DNA of 64,000 nucleotides from UBA4971 sp029551185. GTDB lineage: Bacteria; Bacillota; SHA-98; UBA4971. The stretch is taken from positions 1 through 64,000 of the forward strand of contig DAOSZN010000011.1 in NCBI GenBank assembly GCA_035593725.1, in the 5' to 3' direction. The position numbers and the translations under genes were made by a program. This document shows, piece after piece, positions 60,029 through 64,000 of the stretch (positions are counted from its first letter, which is position 1; each line of letters begins with the position of its first letter). The notes beneath the pieces are model-generated. The model was not told where the DNA came from. It did no database searches and was given only the letters and a program-made list of their open reading frames with translations.

Positions 60029-61446
60029 CTTATTCTGAGATCCTCCTCGGTAAAGAGAATATCCCCGCCTGCAAGTTGGAAAAGGGATTTGGCCTTCCCG
60101 GGAGGCGCGCATATGTCAATATCCTTAGGATCAGCTATGCTCGTCCCCTCGCCTGTAGCATAATGCTCTCCATGGCCTCTTTGTCCTCCGGAGGAACCGG
60201 CGCAGGATGCAAGCCCTCTTTGCTGCGGATTGCGAGACGCTCTTGACACATCAGGACGAATCAGTCCTATACCCCTCATAAGTCTGTCCCAAAGGGAATC
60301 CGGCTTCATGAAATTATCACCGCGCCTTGCCAAATCCCTTGGATTGTGTGACGAGGTTTCTCCTTCATCTGAGTCGTCTTCGGAATTTTCCGGCAGCCTG
60401 TCTTGCTCCCTCGGCCTGCCGTGCCTGGATTCATACTCATCAAGAAATTTGCTGATGTTAATAAGTGTCGCGCCGTCAACGCGGTGGCGAAGGGTAATAG
60501 GCAATACTCCCCTGATATCATCCAGCAGCACTCTGGTTCTGGAGTCGAGAGCAGCCCTTGCCCGAGCGCCAAGAGCAATCGCTTCCACAGCTCTTAGGCT
60601 TTCTATGCCAAAACTGACATACAGTTCAGCCAAGACTGACGCCAGCTCGTCAGGTAAGGCAATCCTTTGCAACAGCTCTGCTTTTTGAGGGACAAATCCC
60701 CTGTCTTGAGGCCATAAAGATTCATCGGAAGCTGCATGTCCGCACAGGATCTTCTTTACTGTGTCATGGTTTTGCGGACGTCCCATGTTTACCACAAAAT
60801 CGAATCTGTCAGATAATTGCCTTCTTATATCCTCAAGCGCCCCGGGTTCCTCATCAGGGTTACTTGCAGCCCAGACACAACACATGACCGGAAGGGTGAA
60901 CGTTGGCAAGCCTGTCTCCTCTACCTGAATGCGTCCTGGTTTTGTCCCCATGACATCAAGGAGGACATCTGTAAGTTCAGGAGAGGTATCTGCCAATCTG
61001 TTTATCTCATCCACAAAAATGATGCCTCGATACGCCCTGGGTATGATCCCCGGCAACAACGCTATCTCCGGTTTGTTCGGGTCAACTACTTTCGCCAAAT
61101 CTATGCTACCAACAACAGTTCCGAGTTTTGCAGCATGAGAAATCTCAAGAAACGGAACGGAAACAGACTCAGTGCCTAAGAGAGAGAGGTCTTCAGGCCC
61201 CAGATTCCGATGGATCGGGCAGTGCGGATTACCGGGATCACAGTTGTACCAACACCCCGCAATCCTTTCTATGGAAGGAAGAATGTTCTTCATAGCCCTA
61301 ACAACTGTAGTCTTGCCTGTGCCACGAAGACCTTCCACATGAACGTGAATCGGAGTACCTGCAAGAAGAGACAGGACAGACATTTCCAAGGCGTCAACTA
61401 ACGGTTGATTGCCTTCATGCACTATAAGGTCATGATATCTTTTCAA
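60025..61446 (-). CDS. MoxR/Mg-chelatase-like AAA+ ATPase
   Basis: AAA+ ATPase of about 473 residues: Walker A EGLRGTGKTT (about 39-48), a Cys/His cluster (GCWYNCDPGNPHCPIH, 64-79), Walker B IIFVDE (142-147), sensor AASNP and Arg-finger region LSDRFDF. An acidic, low-complexity tail of about 120 residues follows, like the linkers in chelatase D subunits. No chelatase H/CobN subunit or tetrapyrrole gene is near. TTG at 61446 is chosen because GGAGGTG lies 6 bases upstream; ATG 61476 has no ribosome site and precedes it. It is coupled to the VWA gene. Confidence 0.85.
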   Translation of the reverse strand: MKRYHDLIVHEGNQPLVDALEMSVLSLLAGTPIHVHVEGLRGTGKTTVVRAMKNILPSIERIAGCWYNCDPGNPHCPIHRNLGPEDLSLLGTESVSVPFLEISHAAKLGTVVGSIDLAKVVDPNKPEIALLPGIIPRAYRGIIFVDEINRLADTSPELTDVLLDVMGTKPGRIQVEETGLPTFTLPVMCCVWAASNPDEEPGALEDIRRQLSDRFDFVVNMGRPQNHDTVKKILCGHAASDESLWPQDRGFVPQKAELLQRIALPDELASVLAELYVSFGIESLRAVEAIALGARARAALDSRTRVLLDDIRGVLPITLRHRVDGATLINISKFLDEYESRHGRPREQDRLPENSEDDSDEGETSSHNPRDLARRGDNFMKPDSLWDRLMRGIGLIRPDVSRASRNPQQRGLASCAGSSGGQRGHGEHYATGEGTSIADPKDIDICAPPGKAKSLFQLAGGDILFTEEDLRIR

Positions 61447-61524
61447 TATGGGCACCTCCAAAGTGTAACGCGGCATCTGTAGACAGGTACTGATATTATG
61501 GCCTTGCCGTAATCAGCGCATACC

Positions 61525-61539
61525 GCGAAACAAGTGCCC
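61525..61539 (-). promoter_or_regulatory. Candidate sigma-54 promoter of the AAA+/VWA operon
   Basis: On the minus strand GGGCAC (61539-61534), five bases, then TCGC (61528-61525). Against TGGCAC-N5-TTGC it keeps GGCAC at -24 and T-GC at -12 with exact spacing. It lies between a sigma-54 activator gene and the ATPase gene, about 67 bases from start site to TTG. Confidence 0.5.
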
Positions 61540-61591
61540 TCATTTCCCAAAGATGTAACTTATCTACCGATTCAAGCATTGCAAGGAAGCT

Positions 61592-61605
61592 TCAGGTTAT
61601 CCTGA
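61592..61605 (-). promoter_or_regulatory. Dyad upstream of the -24/-12 element (possible activator site)
   Basis: TCAGG-TTAT-CCTGA, perfect 5-bp arms, ends at the stop codon of the activator gene and is about 80-90 bases upstream of the predicted start of transcription, the usual range for sigma-54 enhancer sites. No U tract follows, so it is not a typical terminator. Confidence 0.35.
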
Positions 61606-63081
61606 TTATGTATCCACTTGTATGCCAAGTTTTTTCAAGCGGTATTGAAGAGTCTGGCGAGGTATTCCGAGGAGGCGGGCAGTTTGAGAAACATTGCCAC
61701 AGGATTCAGCAAAAGCCCTGCGGATAAGGGCGTTTTCCAATTCTCGGACAGTTTCACGGAAATCGCCTGTTAATTCTATCTCCTGAATAACATCATTGAG
61801 TTGATGAGGCAAACTCCCAGGAAGAGATGGCGACTTCCTTAAATGATCCGGAAGGTGCTCCGAAAGAATCATGTCCCCGTCCAGCATGTGCATGGCGCCT
61901 TCAATTGTATGCTCCAATTCACGGACATTGCCTGGCCAATCATAGGAAAGGAATACTTGGAAGACTTCTCTCGAGACACCCTTAACATTCATCATTAGCT
62001 GACTGTTGAATCTGTCAATGAAATGCCTTATTAAGAGAGGTATGTCATCGCGTCTTTCCCTGAGCGGTGGGATTTCTAAACAGATGACGTTTAACCTATA
62101 ATACAAATCATTCCGCAGCAACCCCAGGGAAACCGCTTCCTCAGGCCTCCGAGTCATAGCTGCGACAACCCGCACATCCACTTGGCGTTCATTTATGTCG
62201 CCTACACGGCGCAAACGTTTCTCTGAAAGAACCCTCAGTAATTTCGCTTGCAGGCTGGAAGGCATGGAATCAATTTCATCAAGGAAAATCGTGCCTGAAT
62301 CAGCCAGCTCAAAAAGGCCGGGTCGGTCATAAGCGCCTGTAAACCCGCCTTTTGTCGTTCCAAAGAGTATCCCCTCAAGCAACCCCTCAGGAAGAGCAGC
62401 ACAATTCTGCGCGATAAACGGCCCCTTTCCCCGCGGGCCTGCATTATGAATCGCTTGCACAAACAGCTCTTTCCCGGTTCCCGTTTCACCGTAAACCAGC
62501 ACAGCCGACGTGCTTCCTGCAGCCCTTTGGGCTTTTCGCTTCAGGTCCAGTATACATTCGCTCTCGCCTATTATGTCTCTGAACGTGTAACGGGCGCGAT
62601 TTGAACCTATATCCCTTCTGCCTTCGCGCTTAGCGAACAACTCCATCTGAAGGTCAACAATACGATGAGCCATCTCCTGTATGAGTGTTATATCACGGGA
62701 AACTTCCACAGCCCCGATAAGCCTGCCTCCGACTGTCACAGGCAGAGTGGAGTTTACTGTGGTTATCGTATCCCCTTTGTAATTCATGAAGGTTTGCTCC
62801 CTGTTAGACACAGGGTGTCCGGTTTTGAGCACTTGAAGCAGGGTGCTGGTTTCTCGGCACAAAGACGGAAACACCTCGAGCACATGTTTACCAACCACTT
62901 CATCAGGTTTTAGGTTGTCGAGGGTTGCAGCTGCCCTGTTGTAAAAAACGGTTATGCCGTTTTTGTCTACTACTTGAATCCCTTCATCTATGGAATCAAG
63001 GATCAGATGGAAGTTTTGAAGGAGTTCATCGGAGTCGTTTTCCATATTGAGATTGGAAGGTTCCGGGCCCATCACACCCAT
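61606..63081 (-). CDS. PAS-AAA+-Fis sigma-54 activator (RocR-like)
   Basis: Enhancer-binding protein of 491 residues: N-terminal PAS domain (about 20-135, ILDSIDEGIQVVDKNGITVFY), central AAA+ domain with Walker A GETGTGKE (198-205), sigma-54-contact loop GGFTGA (245-250, normally GAFTGA), Walker B GTIFLDEID and PPLRERRDDIP, and a C-terminal Fis-type HTH (GNVSQTARLLGIPRQTLQYRLKKL). ATG at 63081 follows AAGGGGTGA. It lies directly upstream of the AAA+/VWA pair, its likely target. The signal is unknown. Confidence 0.92.
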   Translation of the reverse strand: MGVMGPEPSNLNMENDSDELLQNFHLILDSIDEGIQVVDKNGITVFYNRAAATLDNLKPDEVVGKHVLEVFPSLCRETSTLLQVLKTGHPVSNREQTFMNYKGDTITTVNSTLPVTVGGRLIGAVEVSRDITLIQEMAHRIVDLQMELFAKREGRRDIGSNRARYTFRDIIGESECILDLKRKAQRAAGSTSAVLVYGETGTGKELFVQAIHNAGPRGKGPFIAQNCAALPEGLLEGILFGTTKGGFTGAYDRPGLFELADSGTIFLDEIDSMPSSLQAKLLRVLSEKRLRRVGDINERQVDVRVVAAMTRRPEEAVSLGLLRNDLYYRLNVICLEIPPLRERRDDIPLLIRHFIDRFNSQLMMNVKGVSREVFQVFLSYDWPGNVRELEHTIEGAMHMLDGDMILSEHLPDHLRKSPSLPGSLPHQLNDVIQEIELTGDFRETVRELENALIRRAFAESCGNVSQTARLLGIPRQTLQYRLKKLGIQVDT

Positions 63082-63158
63082 AATTATCACCCCTTGGGCG
63101 CAACCGCTGATCTTTGGGCATCGTACCTATAATCTTCTGGACGAATCCCCGCTTTCCT

Positions 63159-64000
63159 TCAATGCGTTATCCCGGTTTTTTGGTATGTTGAAATCGGACA
63201 GGAAGAGTTCGGCGACTGATTATCGAGAGCAAACTCCACAAGCAAGGCGATAAGGTCGGAAAACTCAATTCCTGCAGCCTTGGCAGCATCAGGGACCAGG
63301 CTCGTCTGGGTCATACCTGGGATTGTGTTGACCTCCAAAATGTAGACCTCGTCTTCAGGCGTAACAATAAAGTCAGATCGTGAAATATGACGACACCCTA
63401 GAGCTCTGTGAGCCTTTATCGCCGCATCCTGGGCTGCCTTATAAGCATGCTTACTAATCTCAGCAGGTATGATGTGCTCACTCATGCCCGGAGTGTACTT
63501 GGCTTCATAGTCATAGAGGCCTGTGACAGACCGGATTTCAATTACCGGCAATGCTTGGGGTTCAGTGTCGCCTAATACGCCGACTGTAATCTCTGTGCCG
63601 GATATATATTCTTCAACTAAGACCTCGTCATCGTACTTTGATGCTTCAATGACTGCGTTTTCCAGATCTTGCAAGGAGCGAACTACGGTTAATCCTATGG
63701 TGGAACCCTGCTTATTGGGTTTTACTACCAATGGATAGGTGAAGTTTTTGGTTATTTGTTCTATTATAGTCTGAAGCCCGGGTTGCTTCAGCGCATACCT
63801 GGATACCAGGATATCCTTTGGACAGAGAAGGCCTTCAAGCCGGAACAATTTCTTTGAAATTGCTTTGTTCATAGCCAATGCGCTGGCGAGGACCCCGGAT
63901 CCCACATACGGGAGGTCCAGTATGTCAAGAAGACCTTGAAGGCACCCGTCTTCCCCATACTTCCCATGGAGTGCGATAAAGACTACGTCAGGCCTGGCTT
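63159..64000 (-). CDS. ddl: D-alanine--D-alanine ligase (5' end outside window)
   Basis: ATP-grasp ligase making D-Ala-D-Ala for peptidoglycan. The frame is open to the window edge and already in the central domain there: DVVFIALHGKYGEDG, LPYVGSGVLASALAMNK, then VVKPNKQGSTIG, VEEYISGTEITVGVLG, and the metal site ILEVNTIPGMTQTSLVP. Normal Ddl has about 80 further N-terminal residues. The C-terminal tail (about 20 residues, SCPISTYQKTG) is not conserved. It lies 77 bases upstream of the sigma-54 activator gene. Confidence 0.93.
   Translation of the reverse strand, partial: ARPDVVFIALHGKYGEDGCLQGLLDILDLPYVGSGVLASALAMNKAISKKLFRLEGLLCPKDILVSRYALKQPGLQTIIEQITKNFTYPLVVKPNKQGSTIGLTVVRSLQDLENAVIEASKYDDEVLVEEYISGTEITVGVLGDTEPQALPVIEIRSVTGLYDYEAKYTPGMSEHIIPAEISKHAYKAAQDAAIKAHRALGCRHISRSDFIVTPEDEVYILEVNTIPGMTQTSLVPDAAKAAGIEFSDLIALLVEFALDNQSPNSSCPISTYQKTGITH

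Overview
The window looks like chromosome of an endospore-forming, probably anaerobic member of the Bacillota (Clostridia-like or a related deep branch). It carries Spo0A, SpoIVB, SigK, a Spo0E-like phosphatase, both dipicolinate synthase subunits, a SleB-type cortex hydrolase and a YaaH/SleL-type GH18 protein. The housekeeping neighbourhoods are those of Gram-positive spore formers (priA-def-fmt-rsmB, alaS-ireB-ruvX-DUF1292-mltG, recJ-rel-dtd-MBL-hisS-aspS, rrf2-iscS-iscU-mnmA). An aldo/keto reductase fused to a 2x[4Fe-4S] ferredoxin module hints at an anaerobe. No rRNA, tRNA or CRISPR array was seen. Nearly all genes are on the minus strand; only the GH18 gene, a macro-domain gene with a sugar permease and a permease remnant, and rarA are on plus.

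Layout. 1-0.96 kb: edge of a decayed insertion sequence. 1.0-6.7 kb: lysine/diaminopimelate/dipicolinate operon (dapB, dpaA, dpaB, asd, lysC, dapA) with a close match to a sigma-K promoter before dpaA. 6.9-8.9 kb: stress protein, Spo0E-like protein, M16 protease. 9.1-13.0 kb: cell-wall/spore-coat cluster (GH18, two deacetylase-fold proteins with altered metal sites, SleB-like hydrolase behind a structured leader). 13.1-16.1 kb: dinG and nfo. 16.2-22.2 kb: spoIVB, spo0A, then steA, steB, GT2 and a MraY/WecA-like GT4. 22.4-28.9 kb: priA-def-fmt-YugP-rsmB, plus yqeG. 29-32.8 kb: amidohydrolase, macro-domain gene and the wreck of a sugar ABC transporter. 32.9-41.6 kb: sigK, a class B PBP, mltG, DUF1292, ruvX, AKR-ferredoxin, ireB, alaS. 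41.6-46.4 kb: Fe-S/thiolation cluster under an Rrf2 regulator. 46.5-47.8 kb: rarA. 48-57.7 kb: aspS, hisS, SurA_N-TPR lipid- or membrane-anchored protein, MBL hydrolase, dtd, rel, recJ. 57.7-64 kb: LapA-like membrane protein, a VWA protein, a MoxR/Mg-chelatase-like AAA+ ATPase, a sigma-54 activator and a partial ddl.

How they may work together. The dap/dpa operon supplies diaminopimelate for peptidoglycan and dipicolinate for the spore core. Spo0A, the Spo0E-like protein, SpoIVB and SigK span the sporulation timeline, and the PBP, MltG, SteA/SteB and glycosyltransferases are the envelope machinery they would act on. The least described unit is the AAA+/VWA pair at 58.3-61.4 kb: its two genes overlap by four bases and lie directly downstream of a PAS-AAA+-Fis activator, with a near-consensus -24/-12 element and an upstream dyad in between. 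Its substrate cannot be read from sequence. Start sites were chosen from visible Shine-Dalgarno sequences and family N-termini, so several differ from the longest reading frame.
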